Part shown: positions 7,586 through 14,651 of the stretch, piece after piece
Layout: every line of letters starts with the position of its first letter
How positions within the stretch are numbered: the first letter of the stretch is position 1
From: an uncultured Actinomyces sp.
Lineage (GTDB): Bacteria > Actinomycetota > Actinomycetes > Actinomycetales > Actinomycetaceae
Direction of reading: 5' to 3'
Assembly: GCA_937926195.1 (NCBI GenBank)
Contig: CALEXZ010000074.1
Location: forward strand, 1 to 22,143
Length of the DNA: 22,143 nt
Position numbers and translations under genes: made by a program
The notes under the pieces: model-generated
Seen by the model: the letters and a program-made list of their open reading frames with translations, nothing else
Database searches by the model: none
Told to the model about the DNA's origin: nothing

Positions 7586-8772
7586 GCAGCCGGTCCAGCG
7601 CCTGGGCGCCCGTCGTCGACGACTCGCGGCGGCGTGCACTGACCGCCGCCGAGCGGGAGCGCTACGCGCGCAACGTCCTCGTCCCCGAGGTCGGCATGGC
7701 CGGGCAGGAGAGGATCCGGGCCGCCCGTGTCCTGCTCGTGGGCGCGGGCGCGCTCGGCTCCCCCGCCGCCCTGTACCTGGCTGCGGCCGGCGTGGGCACC
7801 CTCGGGATCATCGACCCCGACGTCGTCGAGGTCTCCAACCTCCAGCGCCAGGTCCTGCACACCACCGACGCCGCCGGACGTGCGAAGACCGACTCGGCGC
7901 GAGCAGCGCTGGCCGCTCTCAACCCGGACGTCGAGCTGGTGACCGTGACCGAGCGGGTGACGAGCGCCAACGCGCTGACGCTGCTGGAGGGATGGGACGT
8001 CGTCGTCGACGGCACCGACAACTTCCCCACCCGCTACCTGCTCGGGGACGCCACGGTGCTGCTGGGTGTCCCGCTCGTGCACGGCTCCGTGCTGCGCTCC
8101 CACGGCCAGGTCAGTGTCTTCGACGCCGCCCACGGGCCCTGCTACCGCTGCCTGCACCCCGAGCCCCCGCCGCCCGGGTCGGTGCCCTCCTGCGCCGAGG
8201 CCGGGGTGCTGGGCGTCCTGCCCGGCATCATCGGCTCGATGCAGGCCACCGAGGTGCTCAAGCTCGTCGTCGGGGGTGCCCGCCCGCTCATCGGGCGGCT
8301 GCTGGTCCTCGACGCCTGGGGCGCGCGCGTGGACGAGCTCACGGTGGCACGCAGGCCCGACTGCCCGGTGTGCGGGAGGCGCCCGAGCATCACCCGCGCC
8401 AGCGGGCTCATCGACTACGAGACCTGGTGCGACCTGCCCCCGGCCCCCGACGGGCAGGACGGTGAGCGGGCCGTGAGCCGGGTCAGCGCCGCCGAGCTGC
8501 GGGAGCAGATCGAGACCGGGACCGCCCCCGCCGTCCTGGACGTGCGCGAGGATGTGGAGGTCGAGCTGCGGGCCTTCGCGGGTTCCCGGCACATCCCCCT
8601 CGGGCAGGTCGCGGAGCGCCTGGGCGAGCTCGACCCGGCGCGCCCGACCGTCGTGCTGTGCGCGGCGGGCGTGCGCTCGCTCAGGGCTATCGAGGCCCTG
8701 CGGGCGGCGGGCTACCGCGGCGAGCTCATCAACCTCGAGGGCGGGCTGAGGTCCTGGGACGCCCTGGGCTGA
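7582..8772 (+). CDS. moeB: MoeB/ThiF-type adenylyltransferase fused to a rhodanese domain (MoeZ-like sulfurtransferase)
   Basis: This 396-residue protein has an E1-like domain (about 20-270) followed by a rhodanese domain (about 300-396), the MoeZ/MOCS3 layout. Visible elements are nucleotide-binding GAGALGSP starting at G54, the DPDVVEVSNLQRQ loop, DGTDNFPTRY, zinc-ligand pairs C187/C190 (CYRC) and C261/C264 (CPVC), and C204 in the SCAEAGVLG segment. The rhodanese loop is CAAGVRS with C360 as the likely persulfide carrier. Such proteins adenylate the C-terminal Gly-Gly of MoaD-like carriers and load sulfur for molybdopterin synthesis. The four-base overlap with modBC ties cofactor synthesis to molybdate import. 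The ATG at 7582 was chosen over earlier in-frame positions for that overlap. A role with another carrier such as CysO or ThiS cannot be excluded. Confidence 0.9.
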   Translation: MSSRSSAWAPVVDDSRRRALTAAERERYARNVLVPEVGMAGQERIRAARVLLVGAGALGSPAALYLAAAGVGTLGIIDPDVVEVSNLQRQVLHTTDAAGRAKTDSARAALAALNPDVELVTVTERVTSANALTLLEGWDVVVDGTDNFPTRYLLGDATVLLGVPLVHGSVLRSHGQVSVFDAAHGPCYRCLHPEPPPPGSVPSCAEAGVLGVLPGIIGSMQATEVLKLVVGGARPLIGRLLVLDAWGARVDELTVARRPDCPVCGRRPSITRASGLIDYETWCDLPPAPDGQDGERAVSRVSAAELREQIETGTAPAVLDVREDVEVELRAFAGSRHIPLGQVAERLGELDPARPTVVLCAAGVRSLRAIEALRAAGYRGELINLEGGLRSWDALG

Positions 8773-8798
8773 GGCGCTTCGTCGGCCTGACCGTGTGC

Positions 8799-8828
8799 CT
8801 GACGCCGCGGCGGCCTCGCGCCTACCCT
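8799..8828 (+). promoter_or_regulatory. Candidate promoter upstream of the alcohol dehydrogenase gene
   Basis: CTGACG at 8799-8804 matches four of six bases of TTGACA, and TACCCT at 8823-8828 fits TANNNT, with an 18-base spacer. The gene start lies 64 bases further on, behind a strong ribosome binding site AAAGGAG at 8881-8887. Confidence 0.4.
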
Positions 8829-8892
8829 GGGTGTGGGCCCTCGCCGTCGTGCCCGCCGGGGCCGCCGAACCCGCTCGGGCAAAGGAGCCGCC

Positions 8893-9936
8893 ATGAGTCC
8901 TGAGATCCCACAGAAGATGCGCGCCGTCCTCATGCGCGGCCCCGGTGACGTCGTCATCGACGAGATCGACGTGCCCCGGGTCGTCAAGCCCACCGACGCC
9001 GTCATCCGGCTGGAGGCCGCCTGCATCTGCGGCTCGGACCTGTGGCCCTACCGGGGGCTGCAGCCGGTGGAGAACACGTACATGGGGCACGAGTACGTCG
9101 GCACGGTCGTCGAGCTCGGCGAGCAGGTGAGCACGCTGAAGGTCGGTGACTTCGTCATCGGCTCCTTCATGCTCTCGGACGGCACCTGCGAGATCTGCCA
9201 GGCGGGGTACACCTCCCGCTGCGCCAACGCCGGCAGCTACACCGGCTCGCAGGCCGAGTACATGCGCGTCGAGCTCGCCGACGGCTCCCTCGTCGCCGTC
9301 CCCGGCGGGCGCCCCGAGGACCCGGAGAGGGTCGCCGACTACCTGGCCGCCTCTGACGTGCTGGGCACCGGCTGGTTCGCGGCGGTCGCGGCCCAGGCCG
9401 GCCCGGGCAGGACCATCGCCGTCGTCGGTGACGGGGCCGTGGGCCTCAGCGCCGTGCTGGCCGCCAAGACCCTGGGGGCGCAGACGGTCATCATCTTCTC
9501 CCGCCACGAGGACCGGGCGGCCCTCGCCCGCGAGTTCGGTGCCGACGTCGTCATCACCGAGCGCGGCGCCGAGGGGGCCGCCAAGGTCAAGGAGCTCACC
9601 GGGGGCTACGGCGCTCACGGCGTGTGCGAGGCCGTGGGGACGCAGGAGTCCATGGACCAGGCCATCGCCTCCTGCCGCCCGGGCGGCTACGTCGGTTTCG
9701 TGGGGGTCTCGCACAACCAGAGCATCGACGGCCAGGACCTGTTCCTCTCCGAGGTGCACCTGCACGGCGGGCCCGCACCGGTGCGCACCTACCTGCCGGA
9801 CCTCATCCGCCGCATCCAGGCCGACGAGATCCACCCCGGCCGGGTCTTCACCGCCCGCATCCCGCTGGCCGACGCCGCCCAGGGCTACAAGGCCATGGAC
9901 GAGCGCCGCGAGATCAAGGTGCTGCTGGAGGTCTGA
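8893..9936 (+). CDS. Zinc-dependent alcohol dehydrogenase family oxidoreductase
   Basis: This 347-residue medium-chain dehydrogenase likely oxidises an alcohol or sugar alcohol with NAD(P)+; the substrate is unknown. Catalytic zinc ligands are C46 in CICGSDLW and H66-E67 in MGHEY. The structural zinc loop has the usual spacing, but Asp replaces the first Cys: D96-x2-C99-x2-C102-x7-C110. The Rossmann segment VVGDGAVGLSAVLAAK follows around residue 177, and the C-terminal lobe contains a typical substrate-domain end (GRVFTARIPLADAAQGY). The start at ATG 8893 has AAAGGAG five bases away. It stands alone between the mod-moeB operon and the restriction-modification genes, with gaps of 120 and 94 bp, so neighbours do not reveal its role. 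Confidence 0.88.
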   Translation: MSPEIPQKMRAVLMRGPGDVVIDEIDVPRVVKPTDAVIRLEAACICGSDLWPYRGLQPVENTYMGHEYVGTVVELGEQVSTLKVGDFVIGSFMLSDGTCEICQAGYTSRCANAGSYTGSQAEYMRVELADGSLVAVPGGRPEDPERVADYLAASDVLGTGWFAAVAAQAGPGRTIAVVGDGAVGLSAVLAAKTLGAQTVIIFSRHEDRAALAREFGADVVITERGAEGAAKVKELTGGYGAHGVCEAVGTQESMDQAIASCRPGGYVGFVGVSHNQSIDGQDLFLSEVHLHGGPAPVRTYLPDLIRRIQADEIHPGRVFTARIPLADAAQGYKAMDERREIKVLLEV

Positions 9937-9981
9937 GGCACACCGGCGGGTGGGGGCGCACGCGCGGGCGGCGCACCGCGG

Positions 9982-10021
9982 TAGCATCGGCGGGCCCGTT
10001 CGTGTCACAGGTCAGGGGGAG
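9982..10021 (+). promoter_or_regulatory. Candidate -10 element and ribosome binding site of the methyltransferase gene
   Basis: TAGCAT at 9982-9987 fits TANNNT and shares the decamer TAGCATCGGC with the site upstream of modA. I see no clear -35. The Shine-Dalgarno AGGGGGAG at 10014-10021 lies nine bases before ATG 10031 and fixes that start, although the open frame extends far upstream. Confidence 0.4.
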
Positions 10022-10030
10022 AGTCGTCCT

Positions 10031-11674
10031 ATGCAGTACGTCGACTCCCGGCAGACCCGCAAGGGCCGCGGCGCGTTCTTCACCCCGGAGCCCATCGCCG
10101 CCTTCATCGCGCGGTGGGCGCTGCGCCGCGCCACCGACACGGTCCTGGAGCCCTCCTGCGGGGAGGCCGTGTTCCTGCGGGCCGCTGCCCGGCGCCTGAA
10201 GGCCCTGGGCGGGGCCGCGGCGCCCGGCCAGCTGCGCGGCGTGGACCTGCACGCGCAGTCCGTGGCCCGGGCGCACGAGGCGCTGAGCGCCTCGGGGGTC
10301 GAGGCGGCCCTGACCGTCTCGGACTTCTTCGACGTCACGGCGCACGCTCCGGTCGACGCCGTCATCGGCAACCCGCCCTACATCCGCTACCAGGACTTCC
10401 ACGGCACCGCCCGGGGCAAGGCCCGCGCCGCGGCCCTCGCCCAGGGCGTGCGTCTGACCGCGCTGGCCTCCTCCTGGGCCGCCTTCACCGTCCACGCGGC
10501 CTCCTTCCTCACCCCCGGGGGGAGGCTCGGCCTCGTCCTACCCGCCGAGCTGCTGTCCGTCAACTACGCGGCGGCGGTGCGCGAGTACCTCCTGCGGCGC
10601 TTCGCCTCGGTGCGTCTGGTCCTGTTCGTCGAGCGCGTCTTCCCTGACGTCCAGGAGGAGGTCGTCCTGCTGCTGGCGGACGGCTACGACGCCGAGGGCC
10701 GCGGCACCGACCACTTCGAGGTCCTCCAGCTCCACAACCTGGACGAGCTCGACGGCGACACGCCGTCGCGTCGGTGGACCCCGGCCGCCCCGGGAGAGAA
10801 GTGGACGACCGCTCTCGCCTGCTCCCAGGCCTACACCCGGCTCACGAGCCAGGCGCCCGCGCTCTTCACCTCGCTGGACCAGTGGGGCCGCCTCACGCTC
10901 GGGACCGTGAGCGGGGCCAACACCTTCTTCGCACTGACATCGGCACGCGTGAGCGAGCTCGGGCTCAGCCCGCGTGACCTCGTGCGTGTCAGCCCACCCG
11001 GCTCGACCCACCTGCGGCGGCTCGCCCTGCGCGAGGAGGACCTGGCCCACCTCGACGCCGCCGGGAGACCCACCTTCCTCTTCTTCCCCGAGAACGAGCC
11101 CTCCACGGCCGGGCGCGCCCTCATCGCGGCCGGGGAGGCGGCGGGCGTCGCCGAGGCCTACAAGTGCCGGGTCCGCTCCCCGTGGTGGCGCGTCCCCCTG
11201 GCTGCGCGAGCCGACCTGTTCATCACCTACATGAACGACGACTCGGTGTCCGTGTGCGCCAACGAGGCCGGGGTCTACCACCTCAACTCCGTCCACGGCC
11301 TCGTCCTGGACGAGGGACTGCGGGACCTTCCCCGCGAGCTGCTCGCCCTCGCGGCCCACAGCTGCGTGACGGCGCTCGGCGCCGAGCTCGTGGGGCGCGC
11401 CTACGGCGGCGGCCTGCTCAAGCTGGAGCCCGCGGAGGCCAGGCGGCTGCCCGTGCCCGCACCCGAGCTCCTGCGCGCCCGGCGCGAGGAGCTGGAGACG
11501 CTACGCCCCCGTGCCCGCCAGGTCCTGGAGGAGGGCGGTGCCCCCGCGCTCAGATACGCCGTCGACGACGCCCTGGGCCTGGCCGCGGTCATCGGCGCGC
11601 CAGCGCTCGAGGAGATCCGTGAGGCCCGCGATGCCCTGGCCCGGCGGCGTCGCTCCCGCAGGAGGACAGTCTGA
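10031..11674 (+). CDS. N6-adenine DNA methyltransferase (gamma-type, Eco57I/TaqI-like) of a restriction-modification system
   Basis: This 547-residue protein should methylate adenine N6 in a specific DNA site. The N-terminal GAFFTPEPIAAFIARWA is the usual lead-in of such enzymes. SAM-binding motif I is EPSCGE (40-45) and catalytic motif IV is NPPY (114-117), in gamma order (SAM motif, then catalytic motif, then a C-terminal target-recognition part). The C-terminal half has SGANTFFALT (about 297) and GRAYGGGLLKLEP (about 455), like specificity domains of single-chain type II methylases. Start ATG 10031 is supported by AGGGGGAG. The stop shares one base with the next ATG (TGATG at 11672-11676), so the downstream gene is very likely its restriction partner. 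The recognition sequence cannot be read from the sequence. Confidence 0.88.
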   Translation: MQYVDSRQTRKGRGAFFTPEPIAAFIARWALRRATDTVLEPSCGEAVFLRAAARRLKALGGAAAPGQLRGVDLHAQSVARAHEALSASGVEAALTVSDFFDVTAHAPVDAVIGNPPYIRYQDFHGTARGKARAAALAQGVRLTALASSWAAFTVHAASFLTPGGRLGLVLPAELLSVNYAAAVREYLLRRFASVRLVLFVERVFPDVQEEVVLLLADGYDAEGRGTDHFEVLQLHNLDELDGDTPSRRWTPAAPGEKWTTALACSQAYTRLTSQAPALFTSLDQWGRLTLGTVSGANTFFALTSARVSELGLSPRDLVRVSPPGSTHLRRLALREEDLAHLDAAGRPTFLFFPENEPSTAGRALIAAGEAAGVAEAYKCRVRSPWWRVPLAARADLFITYMNDDSVSVCANEAGVYHLNSVHGLVLDEGLRDLPRELLALAAHSCVTALGAELVGRAYGGGLLKLEPAEARRLPVPAPELLRARREELETLRPRARQVLEEGGAPALRYAVDDALGLAAVIGAPALEEIREARDALARRRRSRRRTV

Positions 11675-12564
11675 TGCCCGCACGACAGGAACCGGCACCC
11701 GCACGCCCCTGCCCCGCCGTCACGGGCATCGCCCGCTACGACACCCTCATCGCCGGGCGCACGGCAGGCCCAGCGTGGCGGGGCACCGGCAGCGACCGGC
11801 GCTACGAGGCGGACACGGACCTGCTCGGGGACATCCTCACGATCCCGGTCTCGGAAGGCGCCACGCCCCAGTCGGGGCTCCTGGGCAAGGGGCTCGACGC
11901 GTGGTTCGCCCACGAGTTCCGCCGCGCCGGCTTCGACCCGGACCGGGTATGGCCGCGCGCCCAGGAGCCGCGCGTGCTCGCCCACGACGTCGTCGCCCTC
12001 CTGGACGCCCTGCCGAAGGCCCTGGCCGCCGACGTGCGCGCCCGCCTGCCCCAGCTGCGCCGCGTCGCCCCGCAGGACGCGACGATCCTCGGGCGGGCCT
12101 ACGTCAAGCAGGTCGACGTGCTCATATCCTCGTGGCGCACAGGACCTGAGCTCCTGCTGTCAACCAAGTCCCAGAGCTCCTCCTTCGGCAACAACCTCGC
12201 CAACAGGTTCGAGGAGGCCTACGGCGACGCCGGCAACCTCCGGGCCCGCCACCCGTTGGCCGCCGTCGGCTTCGCCTTTGTCGTGTCGACCGCGATCGCT
12301 GACGAGCCCCACCAGCTCGCCAAGGCCATCGACATGATGCGCAAGCTGCGCGACCGCGGCGACGGCCACGGCTACACGGCGACCACGCTCCTGGCCTACG
12401 AGCCGTGCACGGGCGGGGTGAGCCTCGTGGCTGACCTGATCCCGGAGGATCTCGGCGTCAACCCGTTCATGGAGACCATGATCGACACCGTCCTGGCCGC
12501 AGCGCCGGCCAGTGAGCACCGGCTCGCACGCGAGCGCCGGGACGGCACCGGGACGCCGGGCTGA
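11674..12564 (+). CDS. Probable restriction endonuclease partner of the adjacent methyltransferase
   Basis: This 296-residue soluble protein is translationally coupled to the methylase. I do not recognise a named endonuclease. The segment VKQVDVLISSWRTGPELLLS followed by TKSQ resembles a PD-(D/E)xK core: D148, then after 14 residues S163-T164-K165, with Ser where the second acid normally sits. A conserved-looking block follows (NNLANRFEEAYGDAGNLRAR, E180/E181 and D185), then a hydrophobic strand VGFAFVVSTA. One of these glutamates might supply the missing acid. Position, size and pairing argue for type II restriction; the family assignment is inference. The last 24 codons or so and the stop lie in a 102-bp segment that is repeated 2,030 bp downstream. 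Confidence 0.6.
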   Translation: MPARQEPAPARPCPAVTGIARYDTLIAGRTAGPAWRGTGSDRRYEADTDLLGDILTIPVSEGATPQSGLLGKGLDAWFAHEFRRAGFDPDRVWPRAQEPRVLAHDVVALLDALPKALAADVRARLPQLRRVAPQDATILGRAYVKQVDVLISSWRTGPELLLSTKSQSSSFGNNLANRFEEAYGDAGNLRARHPLAAVGFAFVVSTAIADEPHQLAKAIDMMRKLRDRGDGHGYTATTLLAYEPCTGGVSLVADLIPEDLGVNPFMETMIDTVLAAAPASEHRLARERRDGTGTPG

Positions 12565-12592
12565 GGCGGCCCGCCGTGCGGCAACCGGGCAC
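12491..12592 (+). repeat. 102-bp direct repeat, copy A (3' end of the nuclease gene)
   Basis: By eye this segment matches 14521-14622 at 93 of 102 positions without gaps, including an identical 30-base core at 12511-12540. It covers the last codons and stop of the nuclease gene plus 28 bases beyond. Similarity drops sharply on both sides. Confidence 0.93.
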
Positions 12593-12646
12593 ACCGATGG
12601 TCAGATGAGACGGCACCTGATCTGGCACGGTCTCGCCACTCGAACG

Positions 12647-14410
12647 TCAGGGTGCTGGTTGCCGACTCGGTGAGAGCGAGGCGCTGTCAGCAAGCCGATA
12701 AGCCGTCGACCTCCCCGCCCCTACACGCTGCAGGTCCCCACGCTCAGCCATCATCGTCAGCAGCTTCTGCGCGGTTCCGCGTGACATCGAGGTCAGTCGC
12801 ATGAGGTCGCCCGTGCTGACCCTGCCGTACGCGCGGCACCACCGTCCGACGGTCTCCTGGACATCCTCAAGCCGGGTCGAGACGTATCCCATGACGTCGG
12901 CGAACCACGGCTGCCGGCGAGCCTCAAGTACTCGCTGACGAACCTCTGCCGCCAGCAGCCAGGCCTCCGCGTACCGTTCGATGAGCGCCTCACCGTTGAC
13001 GCTGCACTGCACCGTCGCCCGCAACGCTGCCTCGGCGCCGTCCGCGTCCGTCTGCAACGCCACCATCACGTCCTCGACAGAGATGAAGGGACGACGTAAG
13101 AGGAGGTCGACAATGACTGCGACGCGCATGTCTCTCTGCCGAGGGAGGGGACGGATCGAGGCGAACAGCGCCTCCACCGGCGCCACAGGGTCACCTCCCG
13201 CCAACGTGCACACGATGTGCGGGCCAGGCGTCTCGACGATCGTCGGGGGTCGGTGGCCGAGCGGGATCATCGCGGTGTACATGCGGTCCACGCCGAGCCC
13301 CTGCTTCTCGACAAGGGACAAGGCTCGGAACAGATCCGCCAGGGCCGGGTAGCGGGCGTGGCGGTTGCTCAGGACGTTGGCGGAGCTGATCCCTCCCGTG
13401 AACCCACCCGGGCTACGGACCTCTAGCGTCGAGTCAACCGACAGCCACCGGACCTCCGTCGGTTCCACCGAGTTCCAGTCCCGGTGGATGACACCGTTGA
13501 GAATCGCCTCACGAGCCGCGCTGAGTGGTACCAGGCGCTGCGATGACGCGGAGAAGCGCTCCGTCGGCCGGGTCGAGAACCCGATGAGGGCTGCGAGAGC
13601 CTGCTCCACGACGCCGACCTGTTCCCGCAGCGAAAGCGCACGATCCGGTTCGATCCGGTTGAGGACCTGCCCGCCCGGGACGTCAAGCACCGTGAGGTCG
13701 ATCAGGACGGCGCGTGCGGGTGTCAGCACGATCCTGGCCGCCTGTGTGAGGTAGCCGTCCGGACGAAGGGCGGCGACACGGCGCAGGACGTCGCCGTCCG
13801 TCTCCTCCGTGTCTGCCTTGAGATCGGCACGGATGAGCGACATCGCTCCCCGACCCACGTCCGACAGCGTTCGCTCGGAGCGCTCCGCCATGGAGTCGCG
13901 TTCCTGAGAACGCTCGCGGTGCAGCCACCACTCGGAGCGGTCCACTGGGGCACAGCTGTCACCGACGCGCCAGCGCAGTCGTCCGCTCGTGTCGGCGACC
14001 GGCTCTCGCGCCTCGGCAACGTAGAGGACAAGGAGCCGTTGCCCGCCGACGGCTCTGACCTCGATGTCGGGAGCAACGTCGATCGCCTGGTAGATGCGCT
14101 GCCGCAACCAGTCCTCGTTCAGCTCGGTTCCAAGGACGACTCCCGTGCGGTCCTCGACACCGAGGATGAGGGCTCCACCCCCAGGCGAGTTGGCCATGCA
14201 GGCGACCTCATCGGCCAGCTTGGTGGCAGCCATCGGGTTCTCGGTCTCACCCGGCTCAAGAGCGGGACCGTTCCTCCTGCCCGCCTCCTCCTTGAAGTCG
14301 ACAGCCGAGGTCTCCATCCTGAGTGTCAGGACACCGTCACGCTCGGAGGCGAGAATGACATCGACGTCCTGGCGTAGCCGGTCGCGTCGTTCGAGTCCTG
14401 TGGGTCGCAT
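12647..14410 (-). CDS. AlbA_2 (Schlafen-like) / GHKL-type ATP-binding protein with C-terminal winged helix
   Basis: This 587-residue protein is transcribed against its neighbours. Residues about 33-155 form an AlbA_2-like domain (VDFKEEAG, then MANSPGGGALILGVED at 72-87). Residues about 295-400 resemble a GHKL ATPase: N-box EAILNGVIHRDW with E301, N305 and H309, then VRSPGGF (331-337) and KQGLGVDRM (369-377). Residues about 525-572 look like a winged helix (STGDLMRLTSMSRGTAQKLL). Proteins of this layout are often annotated as transcriptional regulators or ATP-binding proteins, and AlbA_2 domains also occur in phage-defence genes. GGAGAG (14416-14421 on the complement) supports the start at 14410. 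GC looks lower than in flanking genes. Together with the flanking 102-bp repeats this suggests later acquisition. Its target is unknown. Confidence 0.75.
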   Translation of the reverse strand: MRPTGLERRDRLRQDVDVILASERDGVLTLRMETSAVDFKEEAGRRNGPALEPGETENPMAATKLADEVACMANSPGGGALILGVEDRTGVVLGTELNEDWLRQRIYQAIDVAPDIEVRAVGGQRLLVLYVAEAREPVADTSGRLRWRVGDSCAPVDRSEWWLHRERSQERDSMAERSERTLSDVGRGAMSLIRADLKADTEETDGDVLRRVAALRPDGYLTQAARIVLTPARAVLIDLTVLDVPGGQVLNRIEPDRALSLREQVGVVEQALAALIGFSTRPTERFSASSQRLVPLSAAREAILNGVIHRDWNSVEPTEVRWLSVDSTLEVRSPGGFTGGISSANVLSNRHARYPALADLFRALSLVEKQGLGVDRMYTAMIPLGHRPPTIVETPGPHIVCTLAGGDPVAPVEALFASIRPLPRQRDMRVAVIVDLLLRRPFISVEDVMVALQTDADGAEAALRATVQCSVNGEALIERYAEAWLLAAEVRQRVLEARRQPWFADVMGYVSTRLEDVQETVGRWCRAYGRVSTGDLMRLTSMSRGTAQKLLTMMAERGDLQRVGAGRSTAYRLADSASLSPSRQPAP

Positions 14411-14520
14411 ACCAGCTCTCCGCGAAATCCAGATGTCAGTTTACAGTCAACCTAATCTAACACCGTTCGGCTCTTCAGGCATAAGCATGTTGATTCAGAT
14501 ACCTTCTGAAGTGACAGAAA
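14411..14520 (-). promoter_or_regulatory. AT-rich upstream region of the AlbA_2 gene
   Basis: This roughly 110-bp stretch is far richer in A+T than the rest of the window and lies immediately before the minus-strand start. On the minus strand it contains TAGATT, TTGACT and TAAACT, any of which could form promoter hexamers. The imperfect palindrome tgactgtaaactgaca could be an operator, possibly for autoregulation by the winged-helix protein. The hexamers do not give one clear spaced pair, so the exact promoter is not called. Confidence 0.35.
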
Positions 14521-14594
14521 GCCAGGCTGCCGCTCCGGCCAGTGAGCACCGGCTCGCACGCGAGCGCCGGGACGCCACCGGGACGCCGCGCTGA
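14521..14594 (+). pseudogene. Remnant of a nuclease-gene 3' end
   Basis: This is an in-frame copy of the last codons of the nuclease gene. It encodes PASEHRLARERRDATGTPR and a TGA at 14592-14594, against PASEHRLARERRDGTGTPG in the intact gene. No other part of the nuclease is present in front of it; the upstream bases are unrelated AT-rich DNA. It is best read as debris left by the rearrangement that brought in the minus-strand gene. Confidence 0.75.
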
Positions 14595-14622
14595 GGCAGC
14601 CCTCCGTGCGGCAACCGGGCAC
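14521..14622 (+). repeat. 102-bp direct repeat, copy B (upstream of hisN)
   Basis: Ungapped match to 12491-12592 at an offset of 2,030 bp. Nine differences are spread over the segment, so the duplication is not brand new or the copies came from different strains. It ends about 30 bases before the hisN start. Confidence 0.93.
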
Positions 14623-14638
14623 GCACCGTGACCGCCGT

Positions 14639-14644
14639 TACCCT
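14639..14644 (+). promoter_or_regulatory. Candidate -10 element of a leaderless hisN transcript
   Basis: TACCCT fits TANNNT, and its 3' end is only seven bases before ATG 14652. That places the expected transcription start at or next to the start codon. There is no Shine-Dalgarno sequence in the gap (caaggcc), which fits leaderless translation, common in actinobacteria. No clear -35 is seen. Confidence 0.45.
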
Positions 14645-14651
14645 CAAGGCC

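Noticed and set aside
7315..10008. Minus-strand open frame of 897 codons
   Set aside because: It spans the antisense of three recognised features and has no domain or start context; a high-GC shadow.
12602..12634. Terminator between the convergent nuclease and AlbA_2 genes
   Set aside because: cagat/atctg and gagac/gtctc can each pair, but the stems are five pairs with long loops and cross each other; too weak to call.
14094..14594. Plus-strand frame of 166 codons ending in the nuclease-like tail
   Set aside because: Most of it is antisense to the AlbA_2 gene; only the last codons, the repeat remnant, have meaning.
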